Shown in pieces: positions 1-6,598 of a stretch of DNA of 8,843 bases; positions within the stretch are counted from its first letter, which is position 1, and every line of letters begins with the position of its first letter. The notes beneath the pieces were generated by a model. It made no database searches and was not told where the DNA came from. It saw only the letters and a program-made list of their open reading frames with translations. This DNA comes from an uncultured Lachnospiraceae bacterium (GTDB lineage: Bacteria > Bacillota > Clostridia > Lachnospirales > Lachnospiraceae). Position numbers and translations under genes: made by a program. The DNA lies in contig CAMNGO010000078.1 of NCBI GenBank assembly GCA_946538445.1, positions 1 to 8,843 on the forward strand, written 5' to 3'.

Positions 1-483
1 GTCACATACTCCTACCGCAAATCCTGCAAGGTCATAATCTTCTTCCGGCATGAGTCCCGGATGTTCTGCCGTCTCTCCCCCGATCAGGGCCGCGTCTGAC
101 TGAAGACATCCCTCAGCAACGCCTTTTACGATCTCAGCGATTTTCTCCGGATAGTTCTTACCACATGCAATGTAATCGAGGAAGAATAGGGGTTCTCCTC
201 CCGCACATGCGATATCATTCACACACATGGCGACTGCATCGATACCGATGGTATCATGCTTGTCCATGATCATAGCCAGTTTTACTTTTGTGCCACATCC
301 GTCGGTGCCGGACAGAAGAACAGGGTCCTCCATCTCTTTGATCTTAGCCAGGGAAAATGCACCGGAGAAGCCCCCAAGGCCTCCCAGCACTTCCGGGCGC
401 ATGGTTTTTCTGACATGTTCTTTCATCAATTCAACAGATCTGTAGCCGGCTTCTATGTCTACACCAGAGCTTTTATAATCCAT
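1..483 (-). CDS. purM: Phosphoribosylformylglycinamidine cyclo-ligase (AIR synthetase), N-terminal part
   Basis: PurM uses ATP to close formylglycinamidine ribonucleotide to aminoimidazole ribonucleotide (AIR), the fifth step of IMP synthesis, in the cytoplasm. The window holds the first 161 codons and the gene runs off the left edge with no stop codon; the family is usually about 340 residues. The protein begins MDYKSSGVDIEAGYRSVELM, the typical PurM opening. It then shows GGLGGFSGAF (about 34-43), the metal/ATP-site stretch LLSGTDGCGTKVKLA (56-70), IGIDAVAMCVNDI (79-91), and the GGETAEHPG segment (about 135-143). The ATG at 483 is preceded by GAGGAG seven to eight bases upstream, which fixes the start. 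It lies 47 bases after purE and is probably cotranscribed. PurM makes the AIR that is the starting material for the PurE step, so the pair is a metabolic neighbourhood. Identity is very secure; only the missing C-terminal half is unknown. Confidence 0.96.
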   Translation of the reverse strand, partial: MDYKSSGVDIEAGYRSVELMKEHVRKTMRPEVLGGLGGFSGAFSLAKIKEMEDPVLLSGTDGCGTKVKLAMIMDKHDTIGIDAVAMCVNDIACAGGEPLFFLDYIACGKNYPEKIAEIVKGVAEGCLQSDAALIGGETAEHPGLMPEEDYDLAGFAVGVCD

Positions 484-530
484 GATAATCTCCTCTTTGT
501 CCTGCATATCTCCACCAGGGATCTATGCGT

Positions 531-1046
531 CTATTTCTGTGCAAGGTACTCTTTATATCCGATTTGGTCCAGTTTCGCGGCCTTTGCCTGTACCTGTTCC
601 TTCATCGTTTTCGTATACTCATTCAGGGTCTTATATATCTCTTCATCCGATATGGCAAGCATCTTCGCTGCCAGGATCGCAGCATTTTTAGCCCCATCGA
701 TGGCTACCGTAGCCACAGGCACTCCGGGTGGCATCTGCATGATGGAAAATACAGCATCCATACCATCCAGATTCCTGCCGGAAAGAGGCACCCCGATTAC
801 GGGAAGCTGGAATAGTGCGGCACACATTCCGGGCAGCGCTGCTGCCATACCGGCACCGGCGATGATCACTTTCACACCACGGTCCGGCGCACCTGCCGCC
901 CATTCTATCAGCACGTCCGCTTCTCTGTGGGCCGAGATGATGGTCATCTCATAGTCTATTCCGAATTCTTCAAGTTGTGCGGCAGCCTTACTCATCACTG
1001 CAAGATCCGAGTCACTGCCCATGATAATTCCTACTTTCGACATCAT
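531..1046 (-). CDS. purE: N5-carboxyaminoimidazole ribonucleotide mutase (PurE)
   Basis: PurE class I moves the carboxyl group of N5-CAIR to carbon 4, giving CAIR in purine synthesis; the enzyme is a soluble octamer. At 171 residues it has the normal length. Visible motifs are GSDSDL (10-15, phosphate and substrate loop), ISAHRE (38-42, with the catalytic His40), IIAGAGMAAALPGM (61-74) and QMPPGVPVATVAI (104-116). GSDSDL, SAHR and the GAG..LPG loop point to class I rather than the animal-type AIR carboxylase. The loop that normally reads GAGGAAHLPG has Ala70 in place of His, which is unusual. Two adjacent ATGs (1046 and 1043) could start it; the GAGG at 1052-1055 is 5 bases from the first and 8 from the second, so MSKVGIIMG from 1043 is equally likely. 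It begins 25 bases after pyrF stops. Confidence 0.95.
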   Translation of the reverse strand: MMSKVGIIMGSDSDLAVMSKAAAQLEEFGIDYEMTIISAHREADVLIEWAAGAPDRGVKVIIAGAGMAAALPGMCAALFQLPVIGVPLSGRNLDGMDAVFSIMQMPPGVPVATVAIDGAKNAAILAAKMLAISDEEIYKTLNEYTKTMKEQVQAKAAKLDQIGYKEYLAQK

Positions 1047-1071
1047 ATTTACCTCATATTTCTCTGTAGAT

Positions 1072-2001
1072 CTAAGCTTTTATATAGGCTTGTTTGAGAT
1101 CCTCTTTCATATCAAGCACTGCCTGACGACTTGCCTCGGCATAGTCTTCCGGGCCAAAACGTTCGGCATAGGGGGCTTTTTTATAGGCACAGATTATGCC
1201 GCGGCTTGAATTGACGATGGCTCCCAGACCGTCTTTATTGAAGAAAACACCCAGGTCTTTCCCCTGTCCCCCTTGGGCACCGTAGCCCGGGACGAGAATG
1301 TAACTGTTGGGCATGATCTTTCGAAGGGTTGCGCCCATTTCAGGATAAGTTGCACCGACAACGGCTCCCACATAGCTGTATTCATCACCCATGTGGTCCT
1401 GGCCCCACTGGGCCACTTTATCTGCCACGATCTCATAGAGAGGTCTGCCATCTACCAACTGATCCTGGAATTCTCCACTCGAAGGGTTGGATGTCTTAAC
1501 CAGAATGAACATACCCTTCTTTTCTTCCTTACATACTTTGATAAAGGGCTTTACTCCATCCGATCCCAGATAAGGGTTCACGGTGACAAAATCCTCCGTA
1601 AAAGGAGAAAAGGCATGTTTTCCCAGAACCACTTTGCCCACGTGCCCTATGGCATAGGCCTCGGAAGTGGATCCGATATCACCACGCTTGATGTCTCCTA
1701 TGATCACAAGGCCTTTCTGCTTTGCGTAGTTGCAGGTACGTTTGAAGGCTCTTAGACCTTCCACGCCGAATTGCTCATACATGGCAATCTGGGGTTTGAC
1801 TGCCGGGACCAGATCATAAGTACAATCTATGATACCCTTGTTGTATTGCCAGATTGCTTCCGCTGCTCCCTCCAGATTTCTTCCATAGGCAGCAAAAGCT
1901 TCCTCCAGGATATGTTCCGGGATGTAGCTGAGCATGGGGTCCAGACCCACGACAATAGGTGCATCTTTTTCTTTGATTTTCTTTACCAATTCATTAATCA
2001 T
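1072..2001 (-). CDS. pyrF: Orotidine 5'-phosphate decarboxylase, long (type 2) form
   Basis: PyrF decarboxylates OMP to UMP, the last step of UMP synthesis, as a cytoplasmic TIM-barrel dimer. The protein is 309 residues, matching the long type 2 subfamily rather than the usual 230-240 residue form. Motifs are VVGLDP (17-22, Asp21 of the first strand), AVKPQ (67-71, Lys69) and GDIKRGDIGST (102-112). The last carries the catalytic Asp-x-Lys-x-x-Asp set as Asp103, Lys105 and Asp108. Near the C-terminus are PGYGAQGG and NSSRGII, the phosphate-binding part. An upstream in-frame ATG at 2013 is rejected because the GGAGG ribosome site (2007-2011) overlaps it; that site sits 5 bases before the ATG at 2001, giving MINELVKK. 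The gap to pyrC is 77 bases and may contain a promoter; purE follows 25 bases later. Confidence 0.96.
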   Translation of the reverse strand: MINELVKKIKEKDAPIVVGLDPMLSYIPEHILEEAFAAYGRNLEGAAEAIWQYNKGIIDCTYDLVPAVKPQIAMYEQFGVEGLRAFKRTCNYAKQKGLVIIGDIKRGDIGSTSEAYAIGHVGKVVLGKHAFSPFTEDFVTVNPYLGSDGVKPFIKVCKEEKKGMFILVKTSNPSSGEFQDQLVDGRPLYEIVADKVAQWGQDHMGDEYSYVGAVVGATYPEMGATLRKIMPNSYILVPGYGAQGGQGKDLGVFFNKDGLGAIVNSSRGIICAYKKAPYAERFGPEDYAEASRQAVLDMKEDLKQAYIKA

Positions 2002-2006
2002 GGAAA

Positions 2007-2011
2007 CCTCC
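2007..2011 (-). promoter_or_regulatory. Ribosome binding site that sets the pyrF start
   Basis: GGAGG lies five bases before the ATG at 2001. The alternative upstream ATG at 2013 contributes its own final G to this site, so a ribosome cannot use both. This favours the shorter 309-residue PyrF over the 313-residue reading. Confidence 0.75.
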
Positions 2012-2053
2012 ATAGTTTTAACAGATTATTATAGATCAGATGTTCATGATATT

Positions 2054-2082
2054 ATCCTAACATAGAATAATGGCAGGGTCAA
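2054..2082 (-). promoter_or_regulatory. Candidate promoter for pyrF-purE-purM
   Basis: Reading the minus strand, TTGACC (2077-2082, five of six matches to the -35 consensus) is separated by exactly 17 bases from TAGGAT (2054-2059, four of six matches to the -10). A TG one base before the -10 gives an extended -10 element. The -35 overlaps the pyrC stop codon. The RNA would start about 45 bases before the pyrF ATG. It was found by eye only, in an AT-rich gap of 77 bases, so chance is a real possibility; pyrF may be read entirely from upstream. Confidence 0.4.
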
Positions 2083-3344
2083 AAAGCAAATACGATTCTT
2101 CCGTCGCAGATGGTATAACAAACTCTACCGTACAACTCCATGCCCCGGAAGGGGGAGTTGGAGGATTTTGAAACAAATGAATCCACAATATAACTTTCAT
2201 CAGGATCAAATATCACCAGGTCTGCAGGCTTGCCGACCGAAATATCACCGGCGTCAAAGCCGTAAAGTTCCGAAGGGTTGACAGTCATCTTCCGAAGAAG
2301 ATCCATGAGAGTGATTACCTTTTTTCTCACAAGGTTGGTAATTCCCAGGGCAAGGGAAGTCTCCAGGCCGATGATACCACTGGGGGCCTTGGTAAATTCC
2401 CTGCTCTTTTCCTCCTCGGAGTGGGGCGCATGGTCCGTGGCGATCAGGTCGATGGTTCCGTCCTTCAGGCCTTCCAGAATCTTATCCTGATCCCATCGGC
2501 TGCGGACAGGGGGATTCATCTTACACAATGTACCTTTCTCCAACACCATTTCCTCCGTCAGAGAAAAATGGTGGGGGGTTACTTCCGCATACACATGTGC
2601 TCCCATTTTTTTTGCAAAACGAACCAGGTCCACGGAACGTCCGGAAGAAATGTGCTGAATGTCCACTTTCGCACCGGTCTCCACAGCCAGCATGACATCC
2701 CTGGCCACCATAACATCTTCCGATACGGCCGGAGCTCCACCGATTCCCATCTGATCGGAAACAAAACCCTTGTTGACTCCATTTACCTCGTTGAGAGTGG
2801 GATCTTCTTCGTGGAGGCTGATGGGCATGTTCAGTCCGGCAGCAGCTTCCATGGCTCTTTTTATAAAGCCTGCATCTGTGAGTGGAATCCCGTCATCACT
2901 GAATCCGCAGGCACCATGGGCCGCCATAGCCTCAAAATCCACCAGTTCTTTCCCCTGAAATTCTTTGGAGACTGCGCTGACTTGTTCTACATGAATCGGA
3001 AGATCCGCCTGTCTTTGTCTCAGGTCATCCAGGGTCTCCAGGTTATCAACCACCGGTTTCGTGTTTGCCATGCATACCACGGTGGTAAATCCTCCTGCTG
3101 CAGCTGCTCTGCTGCCGCTTAGGATATCTTCCTTATAAGTAAATCCGGGATCTCTGAAATGGACATGAACGTCCACCAGCCCGGGGGCAACCACCTTGCC
3201 GGTGGCATCGATCACTTCATCCGGCACCTGACCGGTGGGATTTGGCCCGAATGCAAGGATCTTACCTTCCTGGATCCATACATCCGTCACCTGATCCATC
3301 TGATTCTTTGGGTTCATGACACGGCCATTCCTGATGCAGATCAT
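2079..3344 (-). CDS. pyrC: Dihydroorotase (class I amidohydrolase)
   Basis: PyrC interconverts N-carbamoyl-L-aspartate and dihydroorotate, the third step of pyrimidine synthesis, in the cytoplasm. At 421 residues it has the length of the Gram-positive class I enzyme (about 425-430), longer than the E. coli class II form. Metal-site motifs of the amidohydrolase barrel are visible: HVHFRDPG (60-67, His60 and His62), GFSDDGIP (147-154, Asp in the position of the bridging ligand), SLHEE (176-180, His178), IQHISSG (229-235, His231) and ATDHAPHS (302-309, Asp304). The loop HAPHSEEEK is typical of the family. The ATG at 3344 lies one base after the stop of the upstream peptidase-like gene, and its AGGAGG is inside that gene, so translation is probably coupled. 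No missing catalytic residue is seen, so this is an active PyrC and not the inactive PyrC-like partner found with some transcarbamylases. Confidence 0.97.
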   Translation of the reverse strand: MICIRNGRVMNPKNQMDQVTDVWIQEGKILAFGPNPTGQVPDEVIDATGKVVAPGLVDVHVHFRDPGFTYKEDILSGSRAAAAGGFTTVVCMANTKPVVDNLETLDDLRQRQADLPIHVEQVSAVSKEFQGKELVDFEAMAAHGACGFSDDGIPLTDAGFIKRAMEAAAGLNMPISLHEEDPTLNEVNGVNKGFVSDQMGIGGAPAVSEDVMVARDVMLAVETGAKVDIQHISSGRSVDLVRFAKKMGAHVYAEVTPHHFSLTEEMVLEKGTLCKMNPPVRSRWDQDKILEGLKDGTIDLIATDHAPHSEEEKSREFTKAPSGIIGLETSLALGITNLVRKKVITLMDLLRKMTVNPSELYGFDAGDISVGKPADLVIFDPDESYIVDSFVSKSSNSPFRGMELYGRVCYTICDGRIVFAF

Positions 3345-3345
3345 A

Positions 3346-5505
3346 TTATTGTCCTCCTGTATCCTTAGCAGTTAACTGTCCTACCTGATCTTCCATAGTG
3401 GAGGGTCCGCTTAACTGTCCGGGTTCCTCCCCTTCAAAGGCTTCATTTAATTCCATGGTTCCCTCCAGGACAAACCGGCCATCCACGATGATGGGTACCT
3501 GGTAATGGTCAGGCATCACTGCCGAGATCATGCCAATCTCTCCATAGGGAATGGTGATGTCCGTATGGCAGTTAAAATACGCTTTCATGGAAGATTCATG
3601 CCTCAGACGGGAGTAGTCATTCTCCTTGGCAATCACTTCCCTCCCATCCGGGTTAAAAACTCTGACTGATTCGCTATGGGAGTAGCAGGTGTCACCAAAT
3701 GCCATGTGGGGCCCCGTCTTCTCTGCGATGAGAATCGGAAGCTTATCCTGAATATGATATTTATTTGCCATTACAAAAGCCGTGGTGTTGGTCCCGATGG
3801 CGAACTCACCCATTGGAAGTGTGGGATGGTTATAAAGGATATTCTCCTCGATCAGTGCCTTCCCCTCTTCCGGATTTGGAAAATTAGCGCAGCTGTAATC
3901 TGTGATAATTCCGTCTTCCACCTGGATTTTAAGGTCTTTATAGCAGAAGCCTTCCAGATATACCTCAGATACATGAAGCAGACCGTTGGTTCCTTTCAGC
4001 TGTGGTGAGGTAAATACTTCACCCACCGGGATATTCACATCTGCCAGACAGTTCTCAAATCCGGTCTGTGTGCTGAGATCCTCCACAGGCTGCAGGGCTA
4101 CCGTGATGTTAGTCATATTCCGGTCGCGCCCCAGGATATGTACCTCTTTCGCTTTGTCCAGCACATCAATGATGCTCTGATGAATCCTCTCATACTTATC
4201 GTTATCCAGATTATTGACCTTCTCAATCTCATGAAAGATCTCCGGGAACTTTTCTCCTATGGCAGGCGTGGGGTAGGCGATGATAGAGAAACTTCTCTCC
4301 TCCTGGTTGATGTATTGATTCGCCAGCTCGCTTGCTAAGGAAGCATATTCCACACTGAGATTCTGCTGGCGCTGACTGAGCCTGCAGGCAGTCTCCTTTC
4401 GCACAGGACTAAAAGGCACTCTCCCGAATACTTCCATGACAGCCGGGCCTGCATATCCTGCAGCCTGTTCCCGGAATGCCTCATAGCCTTTCTTCATACA
4501 ATCGATCTTGCGGTCCACCATCCGTTTATCCAGATAGAGGGCATCGTCAAAGCGATGATCATACTCATACTGTTCATTTGGACTCTCGGACTGATAACCG
4601 GATTTGATATTCTGTTTCTTATTCAAAGTGCTTGCGGCGCTTCGGAAAAGGACCGACTGAAGTCCCATCTCTCTGAATTGAAGAATCACCGCACGGATAA
4701 TCCTTTCAAAGCCAAGGTGGTAATGAATATTCACGATACTTTTTGTCGTGAGATCTACCCCTTTCAATACAAACCCTCTTCGGAATCCTTCCGTAAATGT
4801 GCGGGCGATAGCATCGATCTCCTCCTCAGGCAATGTATTCAGATATTCCGCAGTCTCTAACTCATCTTCCGATATATATTCACCATAACGATACAGATAG
4901 CGCAGATCTGTCAGGTCGGAATTCATAATGATATCGGTGGCAAAACAAAGTTGAGGATCCATCTGTTGGCGCACACGCCCTGCGCAGAATTCCTCGGCAT
5001 AATCATATAAAAACCAGTAGATCGTTTCCCTCAACTGTTTATGGGTCACCTTGTCACCGGCAAACATCCCATAGATCTCCAGGAACAGTTCCAGCAAGAT
5101 GGTCATCTTATATCTGTCCTGTTCAAAGGCATATACTCTCAGGGATCTTAATTCTGTATACAGAAAACAGAGCAGTTTTCCGTAGTCTTCCCCAAGGGTT
5201 TTCACCGCAAAATCAGGATTTGCAAAAGAGTTTTCATAATGATCCGGAAGAATGTCCCGGTAATAAGACCGGTTTTCTTCCTGACATTCCTCGAATGACA
5301 TCCCTGCGAGAATGCCGGCAGATACTTTTTCATATAAGTCCAGACAGCCTGTCAGAAAGCTGGAAATCCTCTGAAAATAAAGCTGCAGGGCTTCTCCCAT
5401 ATCCGACATCTCCCCATCTGCAATTTCTTTCAGCCTGCTGCCGGCCAGCTCATATCTCTCCAGGAGTTCTTCTGCCCTGTCATCGATCAGTATCTTATTA
5501 TCCAT
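3346..5505 (-). CDS. M29-type aminopeptidase domain protein with a large unassigned N-terminal half
   Basis: The C-terminal half looks like a family M29 metallo-aminopeptidase (AmpS/aminopeptidase T group), which removes N-terminal residues with two metal ions. Numbered from the ATG at 5505 (719 residues), the likely metal set is Glu496 in NIPVGEVFTSP, Glu567 in MGEFAIGTN, His600 in EKTGPHMAFGDTCYSH (Tyr608 nearby), and His647/Asp649 in FNCHTD. These fall in the order expected for M29 (Glu, Glu, His, Tyr, His, Asp). The first 360 or so residues are acidic, Tyr-rich and probably helical, and I do not recognise them; typical M29 enzymes are only about 400-415 residues. There is no signal peptide or membrane span, so it should be cytoplasmic. 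A GTG at 5514 (three extra residues) is an alternative start: AGGA is 4 bases from the GTG and 13 from the ATG, neither ideal. It follows the DUF6142-like gene after about 20 bases and ends one base before pyrC. The substrate is unknown. Confidence 0.8.
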   Translation of the reverse strand: MDNKILIDDRAEELLERYELAGSRLKEIADGEMSDMGEALQLYFQRISSFLTGCLDLYEKVSAGILAGMSFEECQEENRSYYRDILPDHYENSFANPDFAVKTLGEDYGKLLCFLYTELRSLRVYAFEQDRYKMTILLELFLEIYGMFAGDKVTHKQLRETIYWFLYDYAEEFCAGRVRQQMDPQLCFATDIIMNSDLTDLRYLYRYGEYISEDELETAEYLNTLPEEEIDAIARTFTEGFRRGFVLKGVDLTTKSIVNIHYHLGFERIIRAVILQFREMGLQSVLFRSAASTLNKKQNIKSGYQSESPNEQYEYDHRFDDALYLDKRMVDRKIDCMKKGYEAFREQAAGYAGPAVMEVFGRVPFSPVRKETACRLSQRQQNLSVEYASLASELANQYINQEERSFSIIAYPTPAIGEKFPEIFHEIEKVNNLDNDKYERIHQSIIDVLDKAKEVHILGRDRNMTNITVALQPVEDLSTQTGFENCLADVNIPVGEVFTSPQLKGTNGLLHVSEVYLEGFCYKDLKIQVEDGIITDYSCANFPNPEEGKALIEENILYNHPTLPMGEFAIGTNTTAFVMANKYHIQDKLPILIAEKTGPHMAFGDTCYSHSESVRVFNPDGREVIAKENDYSRLRHESSMKAYFNCHTDITIPYGEIGMISAVMPDHYQVPIIVDGRFVLEGTMELNEAFEGEEPGQLSGPSTMEDQVGQLTAKDTGGQ
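3353..3358 (-). promoter_or_regulatory. pyrC ribosome binding site inside the upstream gene
   Basis: AGGAGG lies eight bases before the pyrC ATG and within the last codons (Gly-Gly) of the M29-like gene, whose TAA is one base before that ATG. A ribosome finishing the peptidase gene ends directly on the pyrC start, so coupled translation or reinitiation is likely. Confidence 0.8.
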
Positions 5506-5526
5506 ATATAACACAATTTCCTTTCG

Positions 5527-5868
5527 TCACAACATAATAAAAGTAATTCCCAGAAAAATGACAATGATATTTATACAGATTCCTGGAATCTTGAAATTCT
5601 GGGAAGTTCTGGCCTCATCGTAACTGGCAACTCCCCACAGTACTCCGAAAAATGCCAGCACCACAAAAATACAGCCCAGAGCACCTCCTGCAATGCCTAA
5701 CTTTCCTCCGGTCTTGAATGCCACCAGGGTCAAAATGACCAGTCCAAGCAGACAGACGACTCCCAGCCAGAAGGTAAACAAGGCATTTCTCGATACTTTT
5801 TTATTGGAAAAGGATAACATATTCCCTGAAAGAATATCTCCTCTTTCTCTTCGACGTCTTCTTCTCAT
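5527..5868 (-). CDS. Small three-span membrane protein, DUF6142-like
   Basis: This 113-residue protein has a very basic N-terminus (MRRRRRRERG) and a short SFSNKK stretch (19-24). Three hydrophobic segments follow, at about 30-51, 57-81 and 94-112, with GGKLGIAGGALG between the first two. The pattern SNKK then three spans in about 110 residues resembles the DUF6142 family, known mainly from Lachnospiraceae and of unknown function; this is from memory of the family and not a search. The start at 5868 is favoured because its ATG overlaps the VanZ-like stop as ATGA and has AGGAGG about 11 bases upstream inside that gene. A longer in-frame reading from 5928 would overlap the VanZ-like gene by some 60 bases and is unlikely. 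The many N-terminal arginines should keep that end in the cytoplasm. Function unknown. Confidence 0.8.
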   Translation of the reverse strand: MRRRRRRERGDILSGNMLSFSNKKVSRNALFTFWLGVVCLLGLVILTLVAFKTGGKLGIAGGALGCIFVVLAFFGVLWGVASYDEARTSQNFKIPGICINIIVIFLGITFIML

Positions 5869-6338
5869 GATCGTTTCTTCCTCCTGCGTTTGCGAAAGAT
5901 AAAATAAAGGATGCAGTAGAGAATCCAACCTAGAAACCCACCGGTCGTATTCATGATCAGGTCATCCACATCAAACACCCCAACCCTGGTATAAAGCTGC
6001 ATAAGCTCAATACACAAGCTGAAGAAGAAGGAGTACAGGATGATCTGATACCACCTGATTGCCTTTGGGTACCAGATCGGCAGCAAAAATCCCAAAGGAG
6101 CGAAAACCAGAAAATTACCGCAGATATTAAGGATAAAGGAACGGGTTGAAACATAATGGCGATAGGTCACAAAGCGGCGGATCTCGTTAAAAGGTACCAG
6201 ATTATACTGGTAGCTGCCGATATCTACTCTTCCGAACCGGTCGGAAAACAAGGTGAAATAAATGATGATCACGCCGTATAATACAATGGTTATAAAGCTC
6301 AGTACACTGATCAGTTTCCTTTTGTTCTTAGCTTTCAC
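5865..6338 (-). CDS. VanZ-like family membrane protein
   Basis: The protein has 157 residues and four likely membrane segments, at about 9-31, 68-89, 97-116 and 132-149. VanZ-family signatures are present: YNLVPFNEI (45-53), NICGNFLVFAPLGFLLP (71-87), the SLCIELMQ segment (107-114) and DVDDLIMNTTGGFLG (123-137), including the Asp-Asp and Asn common in the family. VanZ of vancomycin transposons gives low-level teicoplanin resistance by an unclear mechanism. Most chromosomal relatives have no tested role and this one should not be called a resistance gene from sequence. The start is a GTG at 6338 with only a weak GGAAAG upstream, and no ATG lies before the first span. It ends in a very basic tail (RKRRRKKRS) and its TGA overlaps the next ATG. 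The 80-base gap upstream holds a stem-loop. Confidence 0.9.
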   Translation of the reverse strand: MKAKNKRKLISVLSFITIVLYGVIIIYFTLFSDRFGRVDIGSYQYNLVPFNEIRRFVTYRHYVSTRSFILNICGNFLVFAPLGFLLPIWYPKAIRWYQIILYSFFFSLCIELMQLYTRVGVFDVDDLIMNTTGGFLGWILYCILYFIFRKRRRKKRS

Positions 6339-6388
6339 GTTTTCTTTCCAATCTGTTTACAAATAAAGACAGTTATAAATAAATCAAG

Positions 6389-6411
6389 GCAGGAACTGTA
6401 ACAGCTCCTGC
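6389..6411 (-). terminator. Stem-loop, possible weak terminator or processing site
   Basis: On the minus strand GCAGGAGCTG and CAGTTCCTGC pair over ten bases (one G-U) around a TTA loop. The stem begins 8 bases after the stop codon of the 50-residue gene. The bases after it, CTTGATTTATTTAT, are U-rich but lack an unbroken U run, so termination may be partial. It could instead stabilise or process the pyrE-containing RNA and lower expression of the VanZ-like gene and those after it. Confidence 0.55.
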
Positions 6412-6419
6412 TTTCTCAG

Positions 6420-6572
6420 TCATATCATAATCTTATTCTTGGTTTTCAGGGTCCTGGCTCCGTTGATGATAGCCAGAATACCTACAGCAACTCCTGTGAT
6501 GATCATAATGATCCCGATGGTAATATCGGAAGCACCTACCTGACCTAATACCTTAAACACCTTTTCATTCAT
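6420..6572 (-). CDS. 50-residue single-span membrane protein, unknown function
   Basis: I do not recognise this gene. It reads MNEKVFKVLGQVG at the start, has one hydrophobic segment from about residue 16 to 37 (rich in Ile, Val, Gly), and ends in a basic tail with RTLKTKNK. This suggests one membrane span with the basic C-terminus in the cytoplasm. Evidence that it is real: a perfect AGGAGG (6582-6587) nine bases before the ATG, a start 26 bases after the pyrE stop, and a stop just before a strong stem-loop. A second ATG at 6568 is in another frame. It fills the otherwise unexplained space between pyrE and the stem-loop. Confidence 0.75.
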   Translation of the reverse strand: MNEKVFKVLGQVGASDITIGIIMIITGVAVGILAIINGARTLKTKNKIMI

Positions 6573-6598
6573 AGGGATATCCCTCCTGTTCTGATTCT

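Noticed and set aside
256..954. Open frame of 232 codons on the plus strand
   Set aside because: It is antisense to purM and purE, which have full family motifs; its translation resembles no protein and has no ribosome site.
2421..3122. Open frame of 233 codons on the plus strand
   Set aside because: It lies wholly opposite pyrC and has no recognisable motifs; a shadow of the codon pattern.
5869..5928. Twenty-residue N-terminal extension of the DUF6142-like protein
   Set aside because: It would lie inside the VanZ-like gene; the ATGA overlap start with AGGAGG upstream is better supported.
5865..6338. Glycopeptide resistance locus
   Set aside because: There are no vanHAX or vanRS genes; the VanZ-like gene stands among nucleotide genes and the family is widespread on chromosomes.
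6339..6388. Separate promoter for the VanZ-like gene
   Set aside because: A TTGATT is present after the stem-loop, but no acceptable -10 lies 16-18 bases away; TATAAC has no matching -35.
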